DNA of 14,800 bases from an uncultured Collinsella sp. (GCA_902496005.1 CABUZI010000038.1:1-14800), one strand, 5' to 3'. Shown: positions 1-7,864, numbered from the stretch's first letter. Numbers and translations are program-made. Notes: generated by a model not told the origin, from the letters alone.

Positions 1-1256
1 AAGAAGTCAACGACTAGCAGGACGACAACCAGGACCAGAGAGATCGGCTGGAAGTTGGTGTCGATGAAGGTGCCGATCGGTCCGGGGAGTGCCCACGGCA
101 TGGCATAGATAAAGCCGTTCATGCCCAAAAAGTCGATGAAGAACTTACCAATGAGGACGTTGGCCACGGGGGCAAACAGGAACGGGATCAGGAAGTACGG
201 GTTGAGGATGATGGGCGCGGCGAACAGCAGCGGTTCGTTGACGGCGAACATCACGGGTACGACAGAGGCTTTGCCGACGGCCTTGAGCTGCTTGGAGCGC
301 ATAAAGAGCAGGAAGATGATCGGGACAATGAACGTGGCGCCGGTGCCGCCGAGTTCGCCGATGTAGTTACCGAAGTTCTCGGTCAGGGCGAGGGCGGGGT
401 GACCGCCGGCCTGCAGCGTGGCGAGGTTGGTGGTGATGTTGCCAAACAGCGCGGCGTTGAGGGCAGGCTTAACGACCGAGGGGCCGTGGATGCCCATGAA
501 CCAGAACAGCGGGATCATGAACCAGATGAGGGCGAGGCCGGCGTAGGAATCGGCAGCGGCGAACAGCGGGCTCACCAGCGTGGAGATGACGTTGGCAAAC
601 GGGACGGCCAAGCAGGTGCGGCAGATAACGTCGATGACGGCGACAAACAGGATGGAGAAGCTGAAGGCGAAGATGTCGCGGAAGTTCTGGGCGATGGCGC
701 CGGGGACTTCTTTGGGCAGCTTGATGGTGATGTCTCGCTTAATGCAGAAGGCATAGATGTTGACCGTGGCAAATGCGGCGACAAAGGAGCTCAGTAGGCC
801 CTTGGTGCCCATGTTGTCGGTAAAGAACACCGAGACATCGGCGCCGTCGATCTTGGCACTCGTCTGGGTAACGGCCAAGATGAGCATAGCGCACATGGCG
901 GCGACCATGGTGCTCGTGGCGTTGATGGCCTTGCCGGCAGGCATGCGGCGGTTCTTGGAGCCGGTCAGCGCGCTTGCGGTGGTGCCGGCGACCATGATGC
1001 CCACGACGCCCATCGTGAAGTTGTAAACCTTGTTGCAGAAGTTCACGACGTCGACGCTCCACCAGTCGGGCAGCGTAAAGCCGCCGACCGTGGCGACAAC
1101 GCCCGGCAGGGTCGAAATAAGCAGGAAGACAGAAGAAGACAGGATGATGGGCATTGCTGCCAAAAAGCCGTCTTTAATGGCCTGAAGGTAGATGTTCTTA
1201 GAGACCTTGTCGAAGTACGGCTGACCTTTCTCCAAGAACTTAACGATCGATTCCAT
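1..1256 (-). CDS. PTS EIIC, lactose/cellobiose family (3' part beyond window)
   Basis: Membrane permease subunit of a Lac-family PTS, which moves a beta-galactoside or beta-glucoside across the membrane while it is phosphorylated. Translation from the ATG at 1256 begins MESIVKFLEKGQPYFDKVSK and stays open for 418 codons to the window edge, where it reads LLVVDF, so the C-terminus is missing. Family signs are several hydrophobic segments, the conserved FMGIHGPSVVKP loop and the NEPLLFAAPIILNP motif; the His and Glu in these motifs are thought to contact sugar in this family. The start has a good Shine-Dalgarno, AGAGGAG, 8 nt upstream. It lies 176 nt after lacG-1 on the same strand, so the two probably form one operon. 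It resembles the EIIC half of lacE (6028-7803) but is clearly diverged. Whether an EIIB domain is fused at the lost end cannot be seen. The sugar is not certain; the adjacent 6-phospho-beta-galactosidase suggests a galactoside. Confidence 0.93.
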   Translation of the reverse strand, partial: MESIVKFLEKGQPYFDKVSKNIYLQAIKDGFLAAMPIILSSSVFLLISTLPGVVATVGGFTLPDWWSVDVVNFCNKVYNFTMGVVGIMVAGTTASALTGSKNRRMPAGKAINATSTMVAAMCAMLILAVTQTSAKIDGADVSVFFTDNMGTKGLLSSFVAAFATVNIYAFCIKRDITIKLPKEVPGAIAQNFRDIFAFSFSILFVAVIDVICRTCLAVPFANVISTLVSPLFAAADSYAGLALIWFMIPLFWFMGIHGPSVVKPALNAALFGNITTNLATLQAGGHPALALTENFGNYIGELGGTGATFIVPIIFLLFMRSKQLKAVGKASVVPVMFAVNEPLLFAAPIILNPYFLIPFLFAPVANVLIGKFFIDFLGMNGFIYAMPWALPGPIGTFIDTNFQPISLVLVVVLLVVDF

Positions 1257-1364
1257 AGTTCACGCTCCTCTTTGCATGAAATCTTAATGGCATGGACGTT
1301 GAAAACCTATATGGTCTCCCGCTTGCTAAAAGCCCGGGTGCAGGCGGGGTCGGTCCCAGGGGGA

Positions 1365-1411
1365 GAGAGGGGAGCGGCTGGGTTTGTATCGCATAGGGCC
1401 GCTCCCCTCTC
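1365..1411. other. Intercistronic stem-loop between lacG-1 and EIIC
   Basis: Perfect 14-bp inverted repeat: GAGAGGGGAGCGGC at 1365-1378 and its complement at 1398-1411, with a 19-nt loop. On the transcribed (minus) strand it is followed by CTCCCCCTGGG rather than a U-tract, so it is not a classical intrinsic terminator. It starts 21 nt after the lacG-1 stop. A role in mRNA stability or in unequal expression of the enzyme and the permease is inference. Confidence 0.7.
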
Positions 1412-1432
1412 GGGGGAAAGCGAGGCGATGCG

Positions 1433-2875
1433 CTACTGCGCGTCCGCCATAGTGTCGGCGAGCTCCTTGTACCAGAGTGCCGACTGCTTGATGTAGCGTT
1501 TTTGCGTGTCGAAGTCGATGTAGAACAGGCCGTAGCGCTTGTTATAGCCGTTGGCCCACGAGAACTGGTCCTGCAGGCTCCAGATAAAGTAGCCCTGGAC
1601 GTCGACGCCCTCGGCGCGCGCCCGGAGCACCTTCTCCATGTGCTGGTCGACAAAGTCGATGCGCTCGGGATCGGCGACGATGCCGTTTGCGTCGGGCTCG
1701 GGGTCCTTGTGGCCCAGGCCGTTTTCGGTGATATAGATGACGGGGAGGTTGGGATAGGTGGCGCTGATGTGCTTGAGCGTGTCGTAGAGGCCTTGCGGGT
1801 AGATGAGCCAATCCCAGTCGGTGGTGGGGATACCCGGCATATCGACCTGCTGCCCGACGCCCTTAAACTTAAAGCACGAGGTGCCCTTGTCTCCGGTGCC
1901 GTTAAAGCTGTTGGTGGACTCGCCATCGTAGGCGGCGATAAACGCCGACTGATAGTAGTTGAGGCCGAACATATCGTTGCGGGGCGCCGCCTTGGCGAGC
2001 TCCTCCATGTCGCTGTCCTCAACCGTAAGCGTGGCGTTGTTGGCACGCAGAATCTCGTTGATGAGTGAGAGGGTGCGCGCGGAGTAGTGACCCAGGAAGG
2101 CGCCGTCCATGATGAAGTCGGTGTAGAAGGCGTTGTACAGGTCGGCGGCGTGCTGGTCGGCGGGCGAGTCTGTGGCAGGATATGCCGGCGTCAGGACGTT
2201 GACCATGCCAATGCGTCCGCCCAGGTGCTCGGTCTCGTCAAGATCCTTATACAGGTTGACGGCGCGGGCGTGGGCAACGAGCTCGTTGTGCTGGCTCTGG
2301 ATGCCGCTCGTCACATCAAAGTGATGGTTGGGCGGGAAGTTGCCTTGGATGTATTGGGAGTGCGAGAGGCTGATGAGCTCGTTGATGGTGAACCAATTCT
2401 TGACCTCGCGGAACTCGCGGAAGCAGAACTCGGCATAGCGCACATAGGCGTCGACGGTCTTGCGGTTGAGCCAGTCGCCCTGGTTGAACAGGGCGGCGGG
2501 GGAGTCAAAGTGATGCAGAGACACATAGGGCTCGACGCCATACTTTTTGCAGCAGGCGAACAGCTCGTGGTAGTGCTTAACGCCCTCGGCGAGGGGCTCG
2601 GCATCGTCGCCGTTGGGGAAGATGCGGGTCCAGGCGATGGACACACGGATGGCGTTGAGTCCATGCTCGGCAGAAAGGCGGATATCCTCCTCGTAGCGGT
2701 TGTAGAAATCACTGGCCGGGTCGGGCAAAAAGCGACCCTGGGCGACAAGGTAATCGTCCCACATGGTCTTACCCTTGCCTGCCACCTTCGTGGAACCTTC
2801 CGTTTGGTACGCGGCGGTTGCGGCGCCCCAAACAAAGCCCTTCGGCAGCTGCTGTACGCGGTTTAGCAAAGACAT
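1433..2875 (-). CDS. lacG: 6-phospho-beta-galactosidase (GH1), lacG-1
   Basis: Cytoplasmic GH1 enzyme that hydrolyses the phosphorylated disaccharide delivered by a PTS (lactose-6-phosphate to galactose-6-phosphate and glucose). The 480-aa protein is close to the usual LacG length (about 470) and starts MSLLNRVQQLPKGF. The acid/base Glu166 sits in FTINEL and the nucleophile Glu384 in ITENGLG. The phosphate-site pattern Ser439-Trp440...Lys446-x-Tyr448 (FSWANGYNKRY) matches the S-W-K-Y set of LacG; 6-phospho-beta-glucosidases usually lack that Trp. Two ATGs compete: the one at 2881 is only 3 nt from the GAGAGGG Shine-Dalgarno, while the one at 2875 is 9 nt away, so 2875 is preferred. It is the first gene of a probable lacG-1/EIIC operon, divergent from lacI-1 and paralogous to lacG-2. 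The exact natural substrate could be another 6-phospho-galactoside. Confidence 0.93.
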   Translation of the reverse strand: MSLLNRVQQLPKGFVWGAATAAYQTEGSTKVAGKGKTMWDDYLVAQGRFLPDPASDFYNRYEEDIRLSAEHGLNAIRVSIAWTRIFPNGDDAEPLAEGVKHYHELFACCKKYGVEPYVSLHHFDSPAALFNQGDWLNRKTVDAYVRYAEFCFREFREVKNWFTINELISLSHSQYIQGNFPPNHHFDVTSGIQSQHNELVAHARAVNLYKDLDETEHLGGRIGMVNVLTPAYPATDSPADQHAADLYNAFYTDFIMDGAFLGHYSARTLSLINEILRANNATLTVEDSDMEELAKAAPRNDMFGLNYYQSAFIAAYDGESTNSFNGTGDKGTSCFKFKGVGQQVDMPGIPTTDWDWLIYPQGLYDTLKHISATYPNLPVIYITENGLGHKDPEPDANGIVADPERIDFVDQHMEKVLRARAEGVDVQGYFIWSLQDQFSWANGYNKRYGLFYIDFDTQKRYIKQSALWYKELADTMADAQ

Positions 2876-2898
2876 ATGCATACACCCTCTCGTCTCGC

Positions 2899-2913
2899 TG
2901 TTCGATATTGTGC
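2899..2913. promoter_or_regulatory. Tandem TGTTC-type box in lacG-1 leader
   Basis: TGTTCGATATTGTGC contains two TGTTC-like boxes at a 10-bp period (the second is TGTGC), 24 nt upstream of the preferred lacG-1 start. The first 13 bases are identical to the boxed sequence upstream of lacF at 9197-9209. Such in-phase direct repeats are typical of DeoR-family operators; the assignment is inference. Confidence 0.4.
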
Positions 2914-2983
2914 GTTTGCGCTCAGGAGGCTCCCTGGTTAGCGTTCAGCGGTGAAAAAGCCCGATAAACACTATCTTAAAATG

Positions 2984-3033
2984 ATTAGAACCAAAATGAG
3001 CACGTGAACATTTGACAATGAGCACGTTAACAT
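2984..3033 (-). promoter_or_regulatory. lacG-1 control region: two LacI-type operators and a -10
   Basis: Two palindromic sites, ATGAGCACGTGAACAT (2996-3011) and ATGAGCACGTTAACAT (3018-3033), lie 22 bp apart, about two helical turns. Both are centred on a CG step as expected for LacI-family operators; the first is 12/16 symmetric. On the minus strand a TCTAAT -10 candidate (2984-2989) lies just downstream, with no good -35, so the operators would cover the -35 area of the lacG-1 promoter. Repression by the adjacent lacI-1 product is inference from position and motif. Confidence 0.65.
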
Positions 3034-3055
3034 CCGGCTGGGATGTATAGAAACA

Positions 3056-3070
3056 AAACAACTTCAAACA
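3056..3070. promoter_or_regulatory. Tandem AAACA/TGTTT boxes
   Basis: AAACA at 3056-3060 and again at 3066-3070 form, on the minus strand, TGTTT-N5-TGTTT at a 10-bp period. On that strand the sequence TGTTTGAAGTTGTTTTGTTT resembles the lacF upstream sequence starting at 9289. It probably belongs to the same putative operator family as 2899-2913, 9197-9211 and 11209-11223. Confidence 0.35.
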
Positions 3071-3108
3071 GCCGCGAACGGTTGTATTTGTTCGTTAAGC
3101 GGTTTTGA

Positions 3109-3138
3109 TTGACAGAAGTTTTCATGTTGTGGTATATG
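3109..3138 (+). promoter_or_regulatory. lacI-1 promoter (-35/-10)
   Basis: A perfect -35 TTGACA (3109-3114) and a -10 TATATG (3133-3138) with 18-nt spacing place the transcript start near 3145. This fits a housekeeping sigma promoter for lacI-1, giving a leader of about 70 nt to the preferred start. Confidence 0.6.
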
Positions 3139-3149
3139 GCTCGGGTATC

Positions 3150-3160
3150 ATGAGCACGTT
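3150..3160. promoter_or_regulatory. Third LacI-1 operator half-site
   Basis: ATGAGCACGTT repeats the left half of the operators at 2996 and 3018, but the right half is degenerate (ATCGATG follows). It lies just after the predicted lacI-1 transcript start, a position suited to autorepression or to looping with the two full sites about 130-155 bp away. Confidence 0.45.
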
Positions 3161-3216
3161 ATCGATGTATGTACGATGCGCCATGGGTGCGGGGAATAGT
3201 TGGGAAGCAGGTTAGC

Positions 3217-4254
3217 GTGGAAGGCATGGCTCAGCAGACAAGGAATGGTCATTCGGCGAGCGCGGCAGAGGTTGCGGCGCTCGCTGGCGTGAGCCGCCAG
3301 ACTGTGTCTCGCGTGGTCAACGGTATGCCCAACGTGACGGAAAAGACGCGCAAGCGTGTGCTGGCCGCCATGGAAGTGCTGGGCTTTCGTCCCAATTTTG
3401 CTGGAGCGGCGTTGCGCGGCGGGTCGTATCGTTCTATTGGCCTGTGCATGTACAACATCACACGTGTCGGTAACCTGGCGACGCTCGAGGGTATCATGCA
3501 AGCGGCGCGCGAGCACGATTTTGCCGTCACTATGATCGAGATGGGCGGCGACAAGCCCTATACACTTGCCGATGCCTCGCGCCGCATGGTCGAGCGACCC
3601 GTCGACGGCATGATTCTCAACATGAACCGCATGGCTCCCGATTTTGAGGAGTTTGTTCCCCAGCCGGGAGTGCGAACGGTCATCCTGTCCATGTATGCGC
3701 ATCCGCGCTGCACGACGATCGACTCCGACCAGTATGGTTCGTGCGAGCTGTTGACCAATTATCTGCTGGAACATGGTCACTCGAATATGCGGTTTGTGGC
3801 GGGTCCGGAAAACTCGATTTCCTCGCGTTTTCGTGAGGCCGGTTGGCGCGATACGCTGGGTCGTGCTCATGTCGATGCCGCTCCGATGCTGCGTGGCGAT
3901 TGGAGTGCGGACAGTGGGTACGCCATGGGCGAGCGGATTGCGGCCGAGGTGCTTGCCGGCGGGTCGCAGGCGCCGACTGCCGTGCTTGCGGCAAATGACC
4001 AGATGGCGCTGGGCGTTATCGCCGCGCTCGAGAACGCGGGCCTGTCCGTGCCCGACGACGTGAGCGTGGTTGGTATCGACGACGCACTCGAGGGACTTGT
4101 TCCTCACAATCGGCTGACGACGCTGCGATTTGATTTGCGCGGTGTCGGTAAGCTTGCGTTTGAGGCGGCGATTGGAGAGAGCTCGTCTATCGAGGCGATT
4201 CATGTGCCGAGTACGCTGGTCGAACGCTCGACTGTTAGGGACATACGGGGTTAG
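3217..4254 (+). CDS. LacI-family transcriptional regulator (lacI-1)
   Basis: Sugar-responsive DNA-binding repressor. The N-terminal helix-turn-helix AAEVAALAGVSRQTVSRVVN and the hinge region GFRPNFAGAALRGG are followed by a periplasmic-binding-protein-like effector domain (MILNMNRMAPDF, VLAANDQMALG and VSVVGIDDA are typical). The frame is open from an ATG at 3169, but no Shine-Dalgarno precedes that codon. The GTG at 3217 has GGGAAGCAGG 5 nt upstream and gives 345 aa; the ATG at 3226 is another option with poor spacing. The residue before the recognition-helix Gln-Thr (Tyr17 in E. coli LacI) is Arg here and Glu in lacI-2, a position that reads the operator. It is divergent from lacG-1, with operators between them, so local control of lacG-1/EIIC is likely. 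The inducer is unknown; galactose-6-phosphate or a phospho-disaccharide is a guess. Confidence 0.92.
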   Translation: MEGMAQQTRNGHSASAAEVAALAGVSRQTVSRVVNGMPNVTEKTRKRVLAAMEVLGFRPNFAGAALRGGSYRSIGLCMYNITRVGNLATLEGIMQAAREHDFAVTMIEMGGDKPYTLADASRRMVERPVDGMILNMNRMAPDFEEFVPQPGVRTVILSMYAHPRCTTIDSDQYGSCELLTNYLLEHGHSNMRFVAGPENSISSRFREAGWRDTLGRAHVDAAPMLRGDWSADSGYAMGERIAAEVLAGGSQAPTAVLAANDQMALGVIAALENAGLSVPDDVSVVGIDDALEGLVPHNRLTTLRFDLRGVGKLAFEAAIGESSSIEAIHVPSTLVERSTVRDIRG

Positions 4255-4262
4255 GTCCTACT

Positions 4263-4412
4263 CCGTTTGTCTCGATTTGTAACAGGTAGACGGTCAAAAG
4301 CGGGCTACGTGTTACAGATTTAGATTCTTCGGAAAGAGCAATCCTGTTCGTCTCAATCTGTAACAGCTAGGACCAAAAAACTCGGCTAGATGTTACAGAT
4401 CGAGACAAACGG
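4263..4412. repeat. MITE-like element with 22-bp terminal inverted repeats
   Basis: The ends (4263-4284 and 4391-4412) are inverted repeats of 22 bp with one mismatch; the left arm begins CCGTTTGTCTCG. Inside are two tandem units (about 4266-4324 and 4347-4405), each itself an inverted repeat of about 20 bp built on TGTAACA...TGTTACA. The element can therefore fold as one long hairpin or as two smaller ones. It has no coding capacity and lies between the convergent lacI-1 and lacG-2. No clear target-site duplication is seen beyond a possible CT. Whether it is mobile or a dispersed repeat needs other genomic copies. Confidence 0.7.
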
Positions 4413-4426
4413 CTCCCGACCAGCCC

Positions 4427-4475
4427 AAAAACAAAAAGACCGGGGGCGGCGCGCCGTGTGACGTGCCGCCCCCGG
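4427..4475 (-). terminator. Rho-independent terminator of lacE-lacG-2
   Basis: The 11-bp perfect GC stem CCGGGGGCGGC (4440-4450) / GCCGCCCCCGG (4465-4475) is followed on the minus strand by TCTTTTTGTTTTTGGG. It sits 46 nt after the lacG-2 stop. Confidence 0.9.
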
Positions 4476-4521
4476 CTGAGAAATGGGGACAGGTTGTGTG
4501 AGCGGGCAACCCCGCCAGCCG

Positions 4522-5961
4522 CTAGTCCAGACGACGGGTCTGCGCCACGTGCTTATACCAGTAGGCGCTTGCCTTGGGCGTGCGCTTCTGGGTTTCAAAG
4601 TCAACGTAAAAGAAGCCATAACGCTTGTTGTAGCCATTGGTCCAGGAGAACTGATCCTGCAGGCTCCACAGGAAGTAACCACCCACGTTGACACCCACCT
4701 CCATGGCCTTGAGCAGCCAGCGCAGGTGCTGCTCGATGTAGTCGATGCGCGGCTGGTCGTCTACAAAACCGTCCTTGTAGGGGTCCTTGTAGCCCATGCC
4801 GTTTTCGGTAATGAAGATCTGCTTGTAGTTGGGGTAGCGCTGCTTGATGTAGACGAGCAGGTCGAACAGGCCCTCGGGATAGATGATCCAGTCCCAGTCG
4901 GTGGTGGGGATGCCGGGCTTGTTCACGTGCTCGCCAATACCCTTAACGCGCCAGCGGCCGGTGCCCTTCTCGCCCGTACCGTTGTGGTGCAGGTCGTTCT
5001 CGCCATCGTAAGCCTTGAGGAAGCGACACTGGTAGTTGTTAACGCCCAAGTAGTCGTTGTAGAGCGCGGCCTCGCGCATGATTTTCAGATCCTCGTCCGG
5101 GATCTCGATGGTGCCGCCCGAGATGGCCGCCAGGCGGTTGGCGCACTCGAGGGTGTCGGGCGCGTAGTCGCCGCGGAAGGTGGCGTCGAGCAAGAACTGG
5201 TTCTGCAGCACGTGCTCGTTGTTGGCGGCCTTGATGTCGGCGGGGTCGTTCTCGTTGAGCGGATACTTAAACTCCAGCGACTGGATGACGCCGATCTTGC
5301 CCTTAAAACCGCCGTTGTGGAAGGCCAGTACTGCCTTGGCGTGGGCGAGCATCATGTTGTGCTCGCACTGGAAGGCCTCGGCCAGATGCGCCTTGACGCC
5401 ACCGGGGAAGGTGCCCTCGATGTAGGTGTTGGAAGCGTCGGCCCAGATCTCGTTAAAGGTGAACCAGTAGGTTACCTGGTCGGCGTACTCCTTAAAGCAG
5501 AAGGTGGCAAAGTCCACAAAGGCATCGATGGTCTCGCGGTTGAGGAAGTCGCCCTTCTCAAAGAGGGGAAGCGGCGTATCGAAGTGATGCAGCGTGACAA
5601 ACGGCTCAACGTGGTGCTTATGGCACTCGGCGAAGAGATCGTGATAGAACTGCACGCCCTCGGGGTTGATTTCGCCGGTACCGTTGGGGAAGATGCGGCT
5701 CCAGGCGATGGAGAGGCGAATGCCGTTGATACCGAACTCCTCGCACAGCTCCAGATCGACAGGGTACTGGTTGTAGAAGTCCGAAGCGGGATCGGGGGAG
5801 AAGCGCCCCTGGGCCTTCAGGAAGTCGTCCCAGGCGACTTTGCCTTTACCGTGGGTGCGGGTCTCGCCCTCTACCTGGTAGGCAGCGGTAGCGCCGCCAA
5901 AGACAAAGTCCTCGGGAAACTGCGCAGGCGGGTTGGTGACGCTAGCAGGGTTAACGGACAT
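4522..5961 (-). CDS. lacG: 6-phospho-beta-galactosidase (GH1), lacG-2
   Basis: Second GH1 phospho-galactosidase, 479 aa, starting MSVNPASVTNPPAQFPEDFV. It hydrolyses the 6-phosphorylated galactoside imported by the upstream LacE. The acid/base Glu171 is in TFNEI and the nucleophile Glu386 in ITENGMG; Ser439-Trp440...Lys446-x-Tyr448 (FSWTNGYNKRY) forms the LacG phosphate site. Stretches such as FGGATAAYQ, NGIRLSIAWSRIFP and HVEPFVTLHHFDTPLPLF closely follow staphylococcal/lactococcal LacG as I remember it, more closely than lacG-1 does. It is the last gene of the lacE-lacG-2 operon, 66 nt after lacE with a stem-loop between, and it has its own terminator. The Shine-Dalgarno is weak (TTGGA), so translation may be modest. 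It is the best candidate for the true lactose-6-phosphate enzyme of this locus; lacG-1 may serve a related sugar. Confidence 0.95.
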   Translation of the reverse strand: MSVNPASVTNPPAQFPEDFVFGGATAAYQVEGETRTHGKGKVAWDDFLKAQGRFSPDPASDFYNQYPVDLELCEEFGINGIRLSIAWSRIFPNGTGEINPEGVQFYHDLFAECHKHHVEPFVTLHHFDTPLPLFEKGDFLNRETIDAFVDFATFCFKEYADQVTYWFTFNEIWADASNTYIEGTFPGGVKAHLAEAFQCEHNMMLAHAKAVLAFHNGGFKGKIGVIQSLEFKYPLNENDPADIKAANNEHVLQNQFLLDATFRGDYAPDTLECANRLAAISGGTIEIPDEDLKIMREAALYNDYLGVNNYQCRFLKAYDGENDLHHNGTGEKGTGRWRVKGIGEHVNKPGIPTTDWDWIIYPEGLFDLLVYIKQRYPNYKQIFITENGMGYKDPYKDGFVDDQPRIDYIEQHLRWLLKAMEVGVNVGGYFLWSLQDQFSWTNGYNKRYGFFYVDFETQKRTPKASAYWYKHVAQTRRLD

Positions 5962-5984
5962 GATGATCCAATCGTCTAAATCGA

Positions 5985-6018
5985 AGGGCCAGCCGGTCTT
6001 GGATGGTCGGCTGGCCCT
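5985..6018. other. Intercistronic stem-loop between lacE and lacG-2
   Basis: Perfect 11-bp inverted repeat AGGGCCAGCCG (5985-5995) / CGGCTGGCCCT (6008-6018) with a 12-nt loop. On the minus strand it is followed by TCGATTTAG, only a short T-rich run, so it may be a leaky terminator or an mRNA-stabilising structure that tunes the LacE:LacG ratio (inference). Confidence 0.65.
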
Positions 6019-6027
6019 GAGCGTTAC

Positions 6028-7803
6028 TTACTTCGAGAGTTGCTCGGAGACGAAGGCGAGAGACTTATCGCCGTTCTGGGAGAGCTCGATGTACTGCTTA
6101 CCGCGACAGGCGACGCACTTGTTGCCCACGCGCTCGCAGTCCTTCTGCAGGTCGGCCAAGTAGCTGGCGGCCTGCGGGGCCAGGACGACCAGGTCAAAGT
6201 CGGGGAGCATGTCGACGTGGTTGCCATAGGCCTCGGCAGCGGTCTCAAGATCAATGCCGCGCTCCTTGGCGGCCTTGGCCAGCGCGTTGGCGAGTAGGCC
6301 CGAGGTTCCGCCACCCTGGCAGAGCACGAGCACGCGCTTGCCGTTGAGGTCGCTGGTGGCCGTGGCCTCGGTGGCGGGTGCTGCAGAAGCGGCGGGAGCG
6401 TCGGCCTTCACGGCCTCGGCAGCAGCGCCGGCGGCAACGCTCTTGGCGTCAGCCTTGCCCTGGAAGGCGTCGTTGAGCTTGGCAGCCTTCTCGGCGTTCT
6501 TGGCGGCGAGCTCCTCCTCGGAAATCTCGGCCTCCTCGGCGCACTTCTGGGCGTCATAGGCACGGAAGAACGGATAGTACAGGACAAAGTCGACGACCAA
6601 GATAAGGGCGAGCATCACAAAGGCGAGCGGCTGGAAGCCCAGGCCCATGATGGTGCCGATGGGGCCGGGGACGGTCCAAGGCAGGGTGTACATAAAGCCG
6701 TTCATGCCCAAGAAGTCGATAAAGATCTTGAGGATCCAGATGTTGGCGATCGGGGCAAAGACAAACGGGACAAAGAAGACGGGGTTGAGCACGATGGGCG
6801 CGGCGAACAGCAGCGGCTCGTTGACGGCAAAGCAGACGGGGACGATGGCGGCCTTACCGACGGCGCGCATCTCCTGAGACTTGGCCAGGAAGCAGAACAT
6901 AAAGACCAGGACGAGCGTGGCGCCGGTGCCGCCCATGCAGACGACGAAGTACTGGGCACCCTGGGTCAGGACAGCGGAAGCGTGCTGACCGGCCTGGAAC
7001 GCAGCCAGGTTGTCGGTCATGTTGGCAACGAGAGCGGCAGCGATGGCGGGCTCGACGATCGAGGGGCCGTGGACGCCGACGAACCAGAACAGGCTCATGG
7101 CGCCGTAGATCACAGCGAGGCCGATGTAGCCGTCGGCAGCGGTGAACAGGGGCTGGAACACCTGGATGACGCCCTGGGCAAAGCAGAAGCCAAAAGCAGC
7201 GCGGAAGACGATGTCAAAGACCCAAAAGACGGTGATGCAGACGGAGAAGGGGATGATGTCCTTAAAGGTCTGCGAGATGTTAGGCGGAACCTGCTCGGGC
7301 ATCTTGACGGTGATGTTGCGCTTAATGAAGAACTTGTAGATGATGCCGGTCACAAACGCAGCGATAAAGGCGGTCAGCAGGCCTTTGGAACCAAGGTAGG
7401 TGGTGTTGAAGCCGCTGGCAGCGTCCGTGGCGATCGTGTCGCTCGAAAGGAGCAAGAAGCCGATGATGGCCGCACACATGCACGAGATGAAGTTGATCTG
7501 GTTGTTCTTGGGTAGATCGCGGTTCTGGGCGTCGGCGAAGTGCTTGGCCGTGGTGGCGGCGCAGGCGATGGCCAGGATGCCCATGGAGTAGTTGTAGCAT
7601 TTCCACAGGGCGTTGTTGATGTCATCGGGCCAGTAGAAACCCCAGATGTTGGGGACCGAGGCTACCAGGCAGAAGATGGACGAGAAGATGATGATGGGGA
7701 TGACGGAGATAAAGCCGTCGCGAATCGCCTTGAGGTACTTGTTGCGGGCGATCGCGTTGAAAAAGGGCTGGCCTTTTTCGATGGTGGCGATGAGTTGCTC
7801 CAT
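6028..7803 (-). CDS. lacE: PTS lactose-specific EIICB (LacE)
   Basis: Membrane permease fused to its phosphocarrier domain; it imports lactose-type sugars and phosphorylates them at C6. It has 591 aa, slightly longer than typical LacE (about 570). Residues 1 to about 430 are EIIC, with multiple membrane segments, the FVGVHGPSIVEP loop and NEPLLFAAPIVLNP. Residues of about 430-488 form an Ala/Glu/Lys-rich linker, longer than I would expect. The C-terminal EIIB starts GKRVLVLCQGGGTSGLL, with Cys495 as the phosphorylated residue; YGNHVD, LAPQAASY and CRGKQYIEL match the Lac-type EIIB. The start has TTAGGAG 6 nt upstream. It is the first gene of the lacE-lacG-2 operon, divergent from lacI-2, with an operator overlapping its promoter. 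Its EIIA partner is the separate lacF at 9380. Confidence 0.95.
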   Translation of the reverse strand: MEQLIATIEKGQPFFNAIARNKYLKAIRDGFISVIPIIIFSSIFCLVASVPNIWGFYWPDDINNALWKCYNYSMGILAIACAATTAKHFADAQNRDLPKNNQINFISCMCAAIIGFLLLSSDTIATDAASGFNTTYLGSKGLLTAFIAAFVTGIIYKFFIKRNITVKMPEQVPPNISQTFKDIIPFSVCITVFWVFDIVFRAAFGFCFAQGVIQVFQPLFTAADGYIGLAVIYGAMSLFWFVGVHGPSIVEPAIAAALVANMTDNLAAFQAGQHASAVLTQGAQYFVVCMGGTGATLVLVFMFCFLAKSQEMRAVGKAAIVPVCFAVNEPLLFAAPIVLNPVFFVPFVFAPIANIWILKIFIDFLGMNGFMYTLPWTVPGPIGTIMGLGFQPLAFVMLALILVVDFVLYYPFFRAYDAQKCAEEAEISEEELAAKNAEKAAKLNDAFQGKADAKSVAAGAAAEAVKADAPAASAAPATEATATSDLNGKRVLVLCQGGGTSGLLANALAKAAKERGIDLETAAEAYGNHVDMLPDFDLVVLAPQAASYLADLQKDCERVGNKCVACRGKQYIELSQNGDKSLAFVSEQLSK

Positions 7804-7836
7804 GCAATGCTCCTAAGAGTCGGTGGGTTAGCAACG

Positions 7837-7864
7837 ATGGTAGCTTTTGGCGTTCGGTTGCCAA
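7837..7864 (-). promoter_or_regulatory. lacE promoter (-35/-10)
   Basis: On the minus strand, -35 TTGGCA (7864-7859) and -10 TACCAT (7842-7837) are separated by 16 nt, about 34 nt upstream of the lacE start. The -35 is overlapped by the extended operator at 7862-7885. Confidence 0.5.

Noticed and set aside
1365..1411. Rho-independent terminator after lacG-1
   Set aside because: The stem is strong, but the 3' flank is C-rich with no U-tract in either direction.
3012..3049. TTGACA at 3012 with TGTATA at 3044 as a promoter
   Set aside because: The spacing is 26 nt, far from 16-18; the TTGACA at 3109 with TATATG at 3133 is better placed.
3148..4203. 351-codon minus-strand frame opposite lacI-1
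   Set aside because: It is the complement of a clear LacI-family gene; the His/Arg-rich product has no recognisable domain.
4483..5979. Long (498-codon) open frame on the plus strand opposite lacG-2
   Set aside because: It is a GC-driven antisense shadow of the GH1 gene; its translation is a Val/Leu/Ala/Gly-rich reversal with no family motif, and it has no Shine-Dalgarno.
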